64,000 bases of DNA. Origin: Acidipropionibacterium jensenii DSM 20535 (GTDB lineage Bacteria > Actinomycetota > Actinomycetes > Propionibacteriales > Propionibacteriaceae). Under the pieces are notes generated by a model, which saw only the letters and a program-made list of their open reading frames with translations, was not told the DNA's origin and ran no database searches. The translations under genes and the position numbers were made by a program. Numbering within the stretch: the first letter of the stretch is position 1; every line of letters starts with the position of its first letter. The stretch is from contig NZ_AUDD01000015.1 in assembly GCF_000425285.1 (NCBI RefSeq), positions 1-64,000 of the forward strand. Reading direction: 5' to 3'. This document shows positions 15,102-23,985 of this stretch, piece by piece.

Positions 15102-16450
15102 GTGGCAGGGTGGTGCTGCGGCGCGGCAGTTCTGGTGATGCTGGCAGCGAGTGGCTGCGGAGGGCTCCCGGGTGGTGCCTCCCGTGCGGCTTCGGGGTCC
15201 TCGGCGTCCTCATCCGGATCGGCTCCCGCCTCGCAGCGGCCCGCGAGCCAGGCGGCGTCCCCGTCGGCATCCGGTCCGGCCGGACGAAGCGTGGTGGTGA
15301 TTCTGGACGCGTCCGGGTCGATGCGTCGTGATGACGCTGGTGGCGGGGTCACCCGGATGAAGGCCGCCCAGGACGCGGTGACCTCCCTGGTGTCGGGCCT
15401 GGACTCGTCAACATCTGTGGGGTTGGTGGCCTACGGATCGAGGACTCCCGGTGATGACGTGACCAAGAGCAAGGGCTGTGGTGATGTGACGGTGGAGCAG
15501 CCCCTGGCCGGGTCGTCGGGCTCCTCGGTGGTGGCTCGGGCAAAGGCCCTGAAGGCCGGTGGGTGGTCGCCGATCGGGTCGGCTCGTCAGAAACTGTCCC
15601 CTCAGGGAGTCCAGGGGGTGTCCGTGGGGCAGCCGTGGGCCACGATCGCGAAGGAGAATCCCGGTTTTCCGAGCGTGTCCGGCGGGACCTCGCGGACCTT
15701 CGGCGGCAGGACGGTGACCTTCGGGTGTGGCGCGGGTGCGAGTGGGGCTTTGACAGAGGGGTGCTGACGGTGATCAATCCGTTGGCGAACCGCACGATCG
15801 ACGAGCTGGGGGTGGGGTCGTCGCGCTCGAGTGTCGATGCACTGTTGGGGGAGTCGGTCTCGGGCCCGGCCTCGGGCGCCGGGCATGTGGTGTACGTGGC
15901 GGACCGGGAGAAGGGCCTGGCCTGGGATGTGACCTACGACGCGGCTGGTCGGGTGGTGGTCATCGTGCTGTGCCACTGTATGCCACCCTCGAACGACCTG
16001 CCCGCCGGGATGAGCCGGCAGTGGGAGCTGCACGGCCTCAACCTCACCATTCGCGACGACGGACGGGCGGTATCGGTCGCGCGCACCTACAGCGGCATGG
16101 GGCCCGGCAGTGGGAGTTGCGATGACAAGGAGTGCGCCGAGGTGAAGGACTTCCGCGTGACGGTGCCGTCAGCGACGACCCTCAAGCTCACCGTGACGAG
16201 CAGCTACCGGGCGCCGCTGGTGCTGTCCGAGGATGGCAGCATGCAGACCGGGGACTCCCGTTTCCCGTCCGAGGACTCCGAGGTGGCCGTCGGCGACTAC
16301 TACACCCTGGCGGTCCAGTCCGACGGGAATGCGCTGACCACCCTGTACTCGGCGGACGGCGTCGAGAAGACCGTCTCGAAGTTCAACGGACTGGGATCTC
16401 CGTGGATCTGCAGTCCCGACCACCATGACCCGCAGAAGTGCGGCGCCTGA
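15102..16450 (+). pseudogene. Degenerate VWA-domain lipoprotein, paralog of the gene at 25.1 kb
   Basis: Starts with a lipoprotein-like signal (VLVMLAASGCGG) and a Ser/Ala-rich linker, then a von Willebrand A domain with the metal site DASGSM. Compared with the paralog at 25125-26989, roughly 100 residues of the VWA domain are missing after GWSPIG; the text jumps to LSPQGVQ, where the paralog has LSPSGVQ. Around 15690-15725 the frame then shifts: the first frame ends at 15767, while the homologous text RVWRGCEWGFDRGVLT continues in another frame to 16450. Internal deletion plus frameshift make an intact product unlikely. It ends 3 bp from the convergent helicase gene. Confidence 0.75.
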
Positions 16451-16453
16451 GGC

Positions 16454-18115
16454 TCACGCCTCGTTGATGCGATCCAGTTCCCCGCCGTCGACGATCCGGT
16501 AGGAGTACCCCTGCTCCGCCAGGAAGCGCTGACGGTGGGCGGCGAAGTCGGCATCCACGGTGTCGCGGGAGACCACCGCGTAGAACCGGGCGGTGAGGCC
16601 GTCCTTGGGACGCAGCAGCCGGCCCAGTCGCTGGGCCTCCTCCTGGCGCGAGCCGAAGGCCCCCGAGACCTGGATCGCCACCTCGGCGCTGGGCAGGTCG
16701 ATGGAGAAGTTCGCGACCTTGCTCACCACCAGCAGGTTGATCGTGCCGTCGCGGAACTCCTGGTAGATCTTCTGGCGGCGCAGCGAGGTGGTGGCCCCGG
16801 TGATGATCTCGCAGCCCAGTTCGGTGGCCAGCTCCTCGAGCTGGTCGACGTACTGACCGATCACCAGGGTCGGTTGACCCTGGTGCCGTTTCACCAGTTC
16901 GCGGACCACCGCGTTCTTGGAGGCCAGGGTGGAGGCCATCCGGTAGCGCACGTCCGGTTCGGCCAGCGCACAGGCCATCCGCTCGTCCTCGGTGGGGGTG
17001 ACCCGCACCTCCACGCAGTCGGCGGGAGCGATCCAGCCCTGGGCCTCGATCTCCTTCCAAGGAGCGTCGTAGCGCTTGGGCCCGATGAGGGAGAAGACGT
17101 CCTCCTCGTGGCCGTCCTCGCGGACCAGGGTGGCGGTGAGGCCGAGCCGACGTCGCGCCTGCAGGTCGGCGGTCATCCGGAACACCGGGGCCGGCAGCAG
17201 GTGCACCTCGTCGTAGATCACCAGTCCCCAGTCGCGGGCCTCGAAGAGTTCCAGGTGCGGGTGCACCCCGTGACGCTTGGTGGTGATCACCTGGTAGGTG
17301 GCGATGGTGACCGGCCGGACCTCCTTGCGGGAGCCCGAGTACTCGCCGATCTCATCGGGGGTCAGGGTGGTGCGGCGGACCAGTTCGTCCTTCCACTGCC
17401 GGGCCGAGACGGTGTTGGTCACCAGGATCAGGGTGGTGCACTTGGCCATCGCCATCGCGGTCGCTCCGACCACCGTCTTGCCGGCCCCGCAGGGCAGCAC
17501 CACGACCCCGGAGCCCCCGGCCCAGAAGGACTCGGCAGCCATCCGCTGGTAGGGACGCAGCTTCCAGCCGTCCTCGACCAGATCGATGTCGTGCTGTTCG
17601 CCGTCGACGTAGCCGGCCAGGTCCTCGGCCGGCCAGCCGAGCTTCAGCAGGGCCTGCTTGAGGGTGCCTCGCTGGGAGGGGTGGACGACCGCGGTCTCCG
17701 CATCGATCTGGTCCCCGACCAGGCCACGGACCGACTTGGCCCGCAGCACCTCGGTGAGCACCGCCTTGTCGGAGGAGACCAGCACCAGACCCTGGGTGGG
17801 GTGCTTCTCGATCCGCAGCCGTCCGTAGCGGCTCATCGTCTCGGTGATGTCGACCAGCAGCGAGGAGGCCACCGGGAACCGCGAGTAGCGCATCAGGACG
17901 TCGACGACCTGCTCCGCGTCGTGGCCGGCCGCCATCGCATTCCACAGGCCCAGCGGGGTGAGCCGGTAGGTGTGGATGTGTTCGGGGGCGCGTTCCAGTT
18001 CGGCGAAGGGGGCGATCGCGTGGCGGCACTCGTCGGCCATCGGGTGGTCGACGTCGAGCAGCAGGGTGCGGTCGGACTGAACGATCAGGGGGCCAGGAGT
18101 CTGAGACATCGACAT
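16454..18115 (-). CDS. XPB/Rad25-type DNA repair helicase
   Basis: ATP-dependent DNA helicase of superfamily 2, the bacterial relative of eukaryotic XPB/ERCC3. An N-terminal damage-recognition-like region (about residues 1-180) precedes the helicase core with Walker A PCGAGKT, the DEAH-type box IYDEVHLL (DEVH) and motif VI EEAQRLGRLLRPK. 553 aa is the usual actinobacterial length. GGAGG lies about 8 nt before the ATG. The gene follows the helicase-associated protein at 18141-20348 in the same direction with a 25-nt gap, an arrangement also seen in mycobacteria. A role in nucleotide-excision-type repair is inferred from the family. Confidence 0.93.
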   Translation of the reverse strand: MSMSQTPGPLIVQSDRTLLLDVDHPMADECRHAIAPFAELERAPEHIHTYRLTPLGLWNAMAAGHDAEQVVDVLMRYSRFPVASSLLVDITETMSRYGRLRIEKHPTQGLVLVSSDKAVLTEVLRAKSVRGLVGDQIDAETAVVHPSQRGTLKQALLKLGWPAEDLAGYVDGEQHDIDLVEDGWKLRPYQRMAAESFWAGGSGVVVLPCGAGKTVVGATAMAMAKCTTLILVTNTVSARQWKDELVRRTTLTPDEIGEYSGSRKEVRPVTIATYQVITTKRHGVHPHLELFEARDWGLVIYDEVHLLPAPVFRMTADLQARRRLGLTATLVREDGHEEDVFSLIGPKRYDAPWKEIEAQGWIAPADCVEVRVTPTEDERMACALAEPDVRYRMASTLASKNAVVRELVKRHQGQPTLVIGQYVDQLEELATELGCEIITGATTSLRRQKIYQEFRDGTINLLVVSKVANFSIDLPSAEVAIQVSGAFGSRQEEAQRLGRLLRPKDGLTARFYAVVSRDTVDADFAAHRQRFLAEQGYSYRIVDGGELDRINEA

Positions 18116-18140
18116 CCAGTATCCTCCGTCGCCAAGTCCG

Positions 18141-20348
18141 CTACTGGGCCACCGCCCGGGCGGCGCTCACTCGCGGCACCGGGATAATGACGATCCCCCC
18201 GCCACCACGGCGCACACAGCGCATCGCCCCCTTGGCCAGAGCCATCACCTTCAGCGTCTCAGAGGTCGTCGTGCCGTCGTCGCGCACCCAGGTGACCTCC
18301 AGCCAGGTGCCGTCGGCCTGGGCGCGGTGCAGGATCGCCAGCAGATGACGCGAGTCGTTGAAGGTCGGCAGGCTCGCCAGCGACTCGGCCACCGCCTTGG
18401 GATCGGACAGGGGACCCGGGGGGAGCCCCGGGCCGCCGTGATCGGCGGTCCGTGCCCTGGCCGGGGCCGGAGCGTTGAAGATGTCGCCGTGGGCGTCGCG
18501 GGCCACCGGACTCAGACCCATGTCGCGCAGCGCGGCCAGCACCACGTCGGGGTCGGCCTGTGCCGCCAGCACGGTGGGGGCCAGTCGTCTCAGGCCCAGT
18601 CCCTCGGCGGCCGAACTGCGCAGCAGGGTCTCCATCAGACTCGGGTCGTCGACCTCCAGGACCGAGCCGGTGGCGGCCACCGAGACCCGCCCGTGGTCAC
18701 GGACGACGTCGTCCAGCAGCACCAGGAGTCCCTGGGGCACCTCCGACATCGAGTGCAGACGCCACCACTCGCGCACCTGGTCGCCGCTCCAACCGGCATC
18801 CAACGCGCGACGCAGGCTGGTCCGGGTGAACCGGCGCACGCCGGCGACGCCGGTGGACTCGCGGTCTGCCAGCAGGGCCAGGTCGGCGGCAAGGGCGGGG
18901 GTGAGGGGCCCGGGGGCCACCGCGGTGAGATCGGACTGCAGGATGACGCTCTCCTGTCGCTGCGGCATGCCGGGATCCTCGGTGGCGTCGACCAGGCCCG
19001 AGCGGGCGCCCAGCGCCGTGAGGCCCAGAACCTGGCACTCCTCGGTGGTCGCCCTCAGCACGGGGGCGGCCTCGAGCACCGGCCAAACGGGATGGCGCCA
19101 GGCGATCCTGGCGATCACCAGTTCGGGATCCACGGGGGTCCCGGGCTCGGCGGTCCTGAGCTCGTTGAGGACCTGCTGGCGCCAGGCGCGGGCGGTGGCC
19201 GGAGCCGGGGCGTCCAGGGTGTTCGACAGCTCGCCGGGGGTCTGGGGAATGGCCAGCCAGGCGTCGCGGAGCACCTGCCACTGGGTCCACAGCTCGTCCT
19301 GACGCCACTTGTCGGCGGTGGTGGTCGGCAGCCAGCCGCGGCTGTCGGCAGCGATGAGATTGGCCGACACCGCCACCGTGAGGTACCACCAGCCGGTGTC
19401 GCCGTGGGCCACCCTGGCCAGCGCCCGGGTGGCGTCGCGCTTGGCCATCCCGCCGGATGCCAGCCGGGCCGGGGTGATCGTCTCGACCGCCTCCAGCAGG
19501 GCCGACATCGAGGAGATGGCCTCAAGAGCGGTGCCCAGAGCCGCCGAGTCGGTCCGTGCGGCGGGGTGCGGTGAGGGCCAGGCGGGCGGCCGGGCGGACA
19601 CCGGGTTCTGGAACAGCCGGCCCTTGCGCAGCACCAGGGAGACCTCCCGGGGCAGCACGACGGTCTCGTCGTCGACCGGGTGAAGCAGCCGGTGGGCCAG
19701 TGCCAGGTCGATCGGGGAGGTGGCCGTCTCGGGGCTCACCGCGCGGCGGGCGTGCGGCACATGTCCCGACGGGGACCACATCAGACGGTGCAGGACCGGC
19801 AGCACGGTCGGTCCTGCGGCATCCAGTCGCTCGGAGACCTCGGCCGCGGTGAGAGGTTGACCGGATTCGGGCGCCAGTCCGGCAGGGCTCGGTCCCAGCA
19901 CCGAGGCGGCTGCGCTGACCAGGTGGAACTGATCCTCCTCGGGCAGCACCAGGGCGAGGTCCTCGAGGTGGTCGACGGCCTCGTCGAGATCGCGTCGGGA
20001 GGGCAGACCGACGCTGTGGGGGGTGCCCGAGTGCTCGCCGGCCCCCTCAGTGGTCTGCTCAGCTGTCGCGGTTGTCCGGTCGCCGCTCGCGGCGTCCAGC
20101 AGGTGACCGGCCAGGTCATCCCTCGAGACGTCCCCCAGGGCGGCGATGGCCAGTACGACGCGGTACTGCCAGCTGTCGAGGCCGTCCAGAGCGGCGCGCA
20201 CCGACGCCTGGGTGGAGGCTCTCTCGGCCATCTCGGCCAGCGACCGAGGGGGCGGGCTCGCCAGATCGGGGCGCAGGCTGAGCAGCTGGGTCATCGCGTC
20301 GGTGTCCATCCCGCGAATCACCGAGGCCAACGTGATCGTGCCGCTCAT
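18141..20348 (-). CDS. Helicase-associated protein (partner of XPB-like helicase)
   Basis: 735-aa protein of the family encoded beside bacterial XPB in actinobacteria (Helicase_C_3-type). It starts MSGTITLASVIRGMDTDAM and shows a winged-helix-like N-terminal region (ALDGLDSWQYRVVLAIAALG). A C-terminal domain has a WYL-like look (WLEVTWVRDDGTTTSETLKVMALAKGAM written in part). I set the start at the ATG at 20348 although the frame is open upstream, because the upstream gene ends there with a 4-nt overlap and the extra residues would duplicate that gene in another frame. The exact biochemical role is not established; the tight coupling suggests a helicase cofactor. Confidence 0.85.
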   Translation of the reverse strand: MSGTITLASVIRGMDTDAMTQLLSLRPDLASPPPRSLAEMAERASTQASVRAALDGLDSWQYRVVLAIAALGDVSRDDLAGHLLDAASGDRTTATAEQTTEGAGEHSGTPHSVGLPSRRDLDEAVDHLEDLALVLPEEDQFHLVSAAASVLGPSPAGLAPESGQPLTAAEVSERLDAAGPTVLPVLHRLMWSPSGHVPHARRAVSPETATSPIDLALAHRLLHPVDDETVVLPREVSLVLRKGRLFQNPVSARPPAWPSPHPAARTDSAALGTALEAISSMSALLEAVETITPARLASGGMAKRDATRALARVAHGDTGWWYLTVAVSANLIAADSRGWLPTTTADKWRQDELWTQWQVLRDAWLAIPQTPGELSNTLDAPAPATARAWRQQVLNELRTAEPGTPVDPELVIARIAWRHPVWPVLEAAPVLRATTEECQVLGLTALGARSGLVDATEDPGMPQRQESVILQSDLTAVAPGPLTPALAADLALLADRESTGVAGVRRFTRTSLRRALDAGWSGDQVREWWRLHSMSEVPQGLLVLLDDVVRDHGRVSVAATGSVLEVDDPSLMETLLRSSAAEGLGLRRLAPTVLAAQADPDVVLAALRDMGLSPVARDAHGDIFNAPAPARARTADHGGPGLPPGPLSDPKAVAESLASLPTFNDSRHLLAILHRAQADGTWLEVTWVRDDGTTTSETLKVMALAKGAMRCVRRGGGGIVIIPVPRVSAARAVAQ

Positions 20349-21310
20349 CGTGAGATCCCCTGTCGCCCCTGAGAGGGATCGGTTCTGGGTGTGGGTGTGA
20401 GTTCTCGGTCGATGATGATCATCGAGGCGACCAGGATGGCGATATTGGCCATCCAGCAGGTCCATCGGAGCTGTTCCCAGCCGCTGCGGGTGGGGCTGCC
20501 GAGGATGGTCATGAGCAGCGCGAGGGCGGTCGCGACGCCGTAGAGCCGCAGCAGGGCGGTGCGGGCGACCGGGTGGCGCCAGGTGAAGTACCAGCCGACC
20601 GCCAGGGCGGGCAGCGACAGCCAGGTGCCCAGGCAGCCGGCCACCACGCTGGCCACCAGCCCCCAGCCCAGACCGCGGCACAGCGCTCCCAGGGTCCTGT
20701 TTCCGGGCAGTTCGGGGCGCTCCCCCCACAGCCCCGAGGGCTCGGCGGGGGCCAGGTTGAGGCCGTTGTCGAGGGCGGGCTCCGGGGGTGCCCAACGGTC
20801 GGACCCGGATCGTGCGGAACCGCGTCGGGCCGCACCCGAGTGGGCGGGGCCGGACGGTTCGAGACCGGACTGAACGACGCTGGACGGGCTGGACGGTTCG
20901 GGGCCGGTGAGCGGGGAACCGCCCCATCCTGCCGGTCCGCCCGAGGTGAGGATCGGCCGACGCGGATCGATCTCGGCGTGACGGCCCCACTGAATCGGCA
21001 CCCCGGTGGAGGGGAACGGGAGACTCGGGTCCCGGGTCTCCCCGGTCTGCGGGACGAGGGACGACAGTGGCGGCTGATGAGGTGATGCCTGATAACCCTG
21101 CGGAGGATCGGCCGGCAGATCAGGACGCGGGGCGTCGGGGCGGACGGCCGACGACTCCAGGGGGGTGGTGTCCGGCATCGCGAAGGCCATCGGCGGTTCG
21201 ACGGCTCCGACGACGTCGGTGAGAGTCACCGGTGCGGGTGTACCCCCGGACGAGGCACGGCCGCTCGATCTCATCGCAGTCGTGCTCGTCTCAGTCACCC
21301 TGGTAGCCAC
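20345..21310 (-). CDS. Pro-rich membrane protein of unknown function
   Basis: 321 aa: about 200 residues of Pro/Ser/Gly-rich, low-complexity sequence followed by four predicted hydrophobic segments (from GLGWGLVASVVAGCLGTW to ANIAILVASMIII) and a short polar tail. No catalytic motif is seen. GTG at 21310 has a TAAGAT box 6 nt upstream on the minus strand, suggesting a leaderless start of the three-gene unit with the helicase-associated protein and the helicase. The stop overlaps the next start by 4 nt, so translation is coupled. A link to DNA repair is only positional. Confidence 0.75.
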   Translation of the reverse strand: MATRVTETSTTAMRSSGRASSGGTPAPVTLTDVVGAVEPPMAFAMPDTTPLESSAVRPDAPRPDLPADPPQGYQASPHQPPLSSLVPQTGETRDPSLPFPSTGVPIQWGRHAEIDPRRPILTSGGPAGWGGSPLTGPEPSSPSSVVQSGLEPSGPAHSGAARRGSARSGSDRWAPPEPALDNGLNLAPAEPSGLWGERPELPGNRTLGALCRGLGWGLVASVVAGCLGTWLSLPALAVGWYFTWRHPVARTALLRLYGVATALALLMTILGSPTRSGWEQLRWTCWMANIAILVASMIIIDRELTPTPRTDPSQGRQGISR

Positions 21311-21427
21311 AGCCCCATCTTAGGGAGGAGGACGACCCCGTCCCGTCCGGCCGACCGCCCCGACGGTCCTGTCGGCGTGCTCAACGCTCGCCCTGATGGT
21401 CGAACCGCGCATCTGAAGTGCGCGCAT

Positions 21428-21452
21428 CACTCAAAATCCTGTTCATTGAGTG
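21428..21452. promoter_or_regulatory. Inverted repeat upstream of nagB
   Basis: CACTCAA and TTGAGTG form a perfect 7-bp inverted repeat with an 11-bp spacer, 90 bp before the nagB start. The rest of 21311-21541 holds no gene. It is a candidate operator for an amino-sugar regulator (GntR or ROK type), none of which is encoded nearby. Confidence 0.45.
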
Positions 21453-21541
21453 TCCCGACTCCTACTCTCGAAATCGACTCAGGAAAGACGCGCCGGCCAC
21501 CGCCGTGACGCGTCGCGACACACTATCGAGGGGGCTCCATC

Positions 21542-22327
21542 GTGGAGGTCATCATCTGCAAGGACGCCGACGAGGCGGGGCTACAGGCAGCGGCTCGGAT
21601 CGCTGCGATCCTGTCCACGCGTCCCGATCCGGTGCTCGGGGTCGCCACCGGCAGCTCGCCGCTGCCGACCTACCGGGCGCTGGCCGATCTGGTGCACTCC
21701 GGTCGGCTCGACGTCTCCCGCCTGAGGGCCTTCGCCCTCGACGAGTATGTCGGGATGCCGATCGACGACGAGCGCAGCTATGCGGCGACGATTCGCCACG
21801 AGGTCACCGAGCGGCTCGGCCTCGACCCGGCCGGCGTCCACGTCCCCGACGGCCTGGCCAGTGACATCGTGGCCGGTTGCCGGGCCTACGAGAAGGCCAT
21901 CAGGGATGCCGGCGGGATCGACGTCCAGATTCTCGGGATCGGCGGCAACGGGCACATCGGCTTCAACGAGCCCAGTTCCTCCTTCGCCTCCCGCACCCGG
22001 ATCAAGACCCTCGCCCCGCGCACCCTGCGCGACAACGCGCGGTACTTCAAGGAGGGCGAGACGGTTCCCACCCACTGCGTCACCCAGGGGCTCGGCACCA
22101 TCATGGATGCCCGCCATGTCGTCCTGCTGGCCAGCGGTGAGAGGAAGGCCGATGCGGTGGCCGCCGCCGTCGAGGGCCCGGTCAGTGCGATGTGCCCGGG
22201 CTCGATCCTTCAGCACCACGAGCACGCGGTCATCGTCGTCGACGAGGCCGCCGCCGCCAACCTGAAGCTGGCCGACTACTACCGCTATGTCTGGCAGCAC
22301 AAGCCGGAGGAGTACAAGGACTTCTGA
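21542..22327 (+). CDS. nagB: Glucosamine-6-phosphate deaminase
   Basis: Converts glucosamine-6-phosphate to fructose-6-phosphate and ammonia. The signature LRAFALDEYVGM (general base Asp67) and the GIGGNGHIGFNEP segment (His138) are intact, as is the RIKTLAPRTLRDNARYF phosphate-binding stretch. GTG 21542 follows a purine-rich GAGGGGG site. 261 aa is normal. Its pathway partner nagA is 10 kb away at 32132, so the two genes are unlinked. A candidate operator lies upstream. Confidence 0.95.
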   Translation: MEVIICKDADEAGLQAAARIAAILSTRPDPVLGVATGSSPLPTYRALADLVHSGRLDVSRLRAFALDEYVGMPIDDERSYAATIRHEVTERLGLDPAGVHVPDGLASDIVAGCRAYEKAIRDAGGIDVQILGIGGNGHIGFNEPSSSFASRTRIKTLAPRTLRDNARYFKEGETVPTHCVTQGLGTIMDARHVVLLASGERKADAVAAAVEGPVSAMCPGSILQHHEHAVIVVDEAAAANLKLADYYRYVWQHKPEEYKDF

Positions 22328-22419
22328 CGGCGTCCCGCTCCTCGGCCGGGCAGTCGCGCCCTGATGGTGGAAGGTGCCCGGAAGGGCGCCGACCCCGGGT
22401 GCGCCCACCGGGGAGCGGT

Positions 22420-23178
22420 TCACTCGTGCAGAGTGCGCTTCAGGTCCGGGGGCAGCAGCAGCGCTGCGCACACCAGCCGATGGGCGACAACGACGGTGAC
22501 CGCCTGGCCGGCGAGGATGCCGATCAGGACCAGCAGCTGGGCGGCACCGGCCTGGAGGGCGGATCCGCCACCGAGCAGGACGCCGACGAAGGCTCCCGGA
22601 AGGGTCACGAGGCCGACTGTTCGGGTGCTGTCGACACTGGGGATGACGGCCTCGGCGACACAGTGCTCGGTCACCATCCGGATGGCCTCGGAGCGCGGCA
22701 GGCCGAGCGAGAGGGCCGCCTCGAAGGTGCCGGTGTTCTCGCGCAGCTCGGGGAACAGACGTCGACCGGCCAGGGTGTGGCCGTTCATCATGTTCCCGAT
22801 GATGATCCCGGCCATCGGGATGAGGGTTGCGGCGTTGAAGGGTGCCGAACCGCTGACGAAGATGATCGCGAGCACCGGCAGCGCGCCACTGGCCACCGCG
22901 ACCGCGGTCCAGGGCCAGGCCCTGCCGACTCCGGTGCGCCTGGCGGTCGTGATGACGCCGACGACGAACATCAACAGGGTGAAGGCGGCGCCCGCCCACA
23001 GATGCTGCAGGGCGTAGTGGAGGACCAGGGAGACGGCGGCGAGCTGGACCGTGGCCCGAACTGCGGAGATCACCGACGACTTGCTGATTCCGAGGCGGCC
23101 GAGACGGGAGGCGATCACCGCCAGTCCCACCAACGCCACCAGTGCCACGATGAGTTGCCAACTGGGACCAACTGTCAT
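22420..23178 (-). CDS. FetB/UPF0014-family ABC transporter permease
   Basis: 252-aa integral membrane protein with seven hydrophobic segments and the family's hallmark stretch NAATLIPMAGIIIGNMMNGH (residues about 115-134), plus LSLGLPRSEA, the coupling-helix-like loop. The E. coli relative FetB works with the ATPase FetA in iron export. No ATP-binding subunit is encoded beside it here, so the partner must be elsewhere or the system has changed. ATG at 23178 is the only reasonable start. It converges with nagB. Confidence 0.85.
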   Translation of the reverse strand: MTVGPSWQLIVALVALVGLAVIASRLGRLGISKSSVISAVRATVQLAAVSLVLHYALQHLWAGAAFTLLMFVVGVITTARRTGVGRAWPWTAVAVASGALPVLAIIFVSGSAPFNAATLIPMAGIIIGNMMNGHTLAGRRLFPELRENTGTFEAALSLGLPRSEAIRMVTEHCVAEAVIPSVDSTRTVGLVTLPGAFVGVLLGGGSALQAGAAQLLVLIGILAGQAVTVVVAHRLVCAALLLPPDLKRTLHE

Positions 23179-23601
23179 GCGCCATCTCCATACCCGGCGC
23201 GGGTCGCGCGATCGACCCTGACAGCACGGGGCTGAGTGGGACGTGGTCCACCACGATGGTGGCCCTGAACATCAGACACCCGGCCGCCGCGCGCTACACC
23301 ATACCGGCCGCGACGCCCGCTGTGCTGCACCTCTGCCCGGGAACCGGGCGGGGAACCGGCTGGGCGCGTCTGTCCGGGAACCGGGCGGGCACTGCTGCGG
23401 TGTTGCGCAGGGGTTGCGCAGGGTCAGCCTTGGCGGCGTTGGGGGGAGCTTGTAGGCTGAGTAGCTGACTGGGAACAGAGACCTGGAGCCGACACTGTCG
23501 GTTCCGTGAGCCGTCGTCGGGCCACGAGATGCCGACGGCGGTTCTTCATTCCCAGGCACCAGAACAAGTACGAGTACGCAGAATCGGGGAGTGAGCCAGC
23601 G
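23179..23601. other. Intergenic region with short direct repeats
   Basis: 423 bp without a convincing gene. Two copies of CCGGGAACCGGGCGGG lie near 23337 and 23382, each able to form a small CCGG-GAA-CCGG-type hairpin, followed by two copies of TTGCGCAGGG near 23404 and 23415. The stretch must also hold the promoters of the divergent permease and cold-shock genes. The frame of the cold-shock gene is open upstream to 23506, but the extra residues are basic and unlike the family. Confidence 0.5.
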
Positions 23602-23985
23602 ATGCCAACCGGGAAGGTGCGTTTCTACGACGCCGCCAAGGGGTTCGGTTTCCTGACCAGGGACGGCGGTGGCGACGTGTACGTCAACGCCTCCGCCCTG
23701 CCCAGCGGTACGACGACGTTGAAACCCGGCCAGAAGGTGGAGTTCGGCGTCGTCGAGGGCAGGCGGGGTGACCAGGCACTGTCTCTCCAGCTCGTCGAGA
23801 CCCCGAAGTCGCTGTCGAAGTCGACCCGGAAGTCCCCCGACCAGCTGGCCGTCATCTGCGAGGACCTCATCAAGATGCTGGACCACATGGGCAATGGCTA
23901 TCGTCACGGCCGCCATCCCGATCCTCGGACCGCCTCCAAGGTGGCCAAGATGCTGAGAGCCGTTGCCGACGAGTTGGAGCTGTGA
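23602..23985 (+). CDS. Cold-shock protein with C-terminal extension
   Basis: 127-aa nucleic-acid-binding protein. Residues 1-65 are a cold-shock (OB-fold) domain with the RNP1 motif KGFGFLTRD and a degenerate RNP2 (VYVNASAL). The remaining about 60 residues form a charged helical extension (DPRTASKVAKMLRAVADELEL) absent from classical CspA but usual in the longer actinobacterial form. ATG 23602 is chosen because the family begins MPTGKVRFYDAAKGFGF. Its stop overlaps the DUF3027 gene by one base, a pairing also seen in other actinobacteria. Confidence 0.9.
   Translation: MPTGKVRFYDAAKGFGFLTRDGGGDVYVNASALPSGTTTLKPGQKVEFGVVEGRRGDQALSLQLVETPKSLSKSTRKSPDQLAVICEDLIKMLDHMGNGYRHGRHPDPRTASKVAKMLRAVADELEL

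Noticed and set aside
18141-20990. 949-aa form of the helicase-associated protein
   Set aside because: The extra 214 residues are the shadow of the Pro-rich membrane gene; ATG at 20348 fits the 4-nt overlap.
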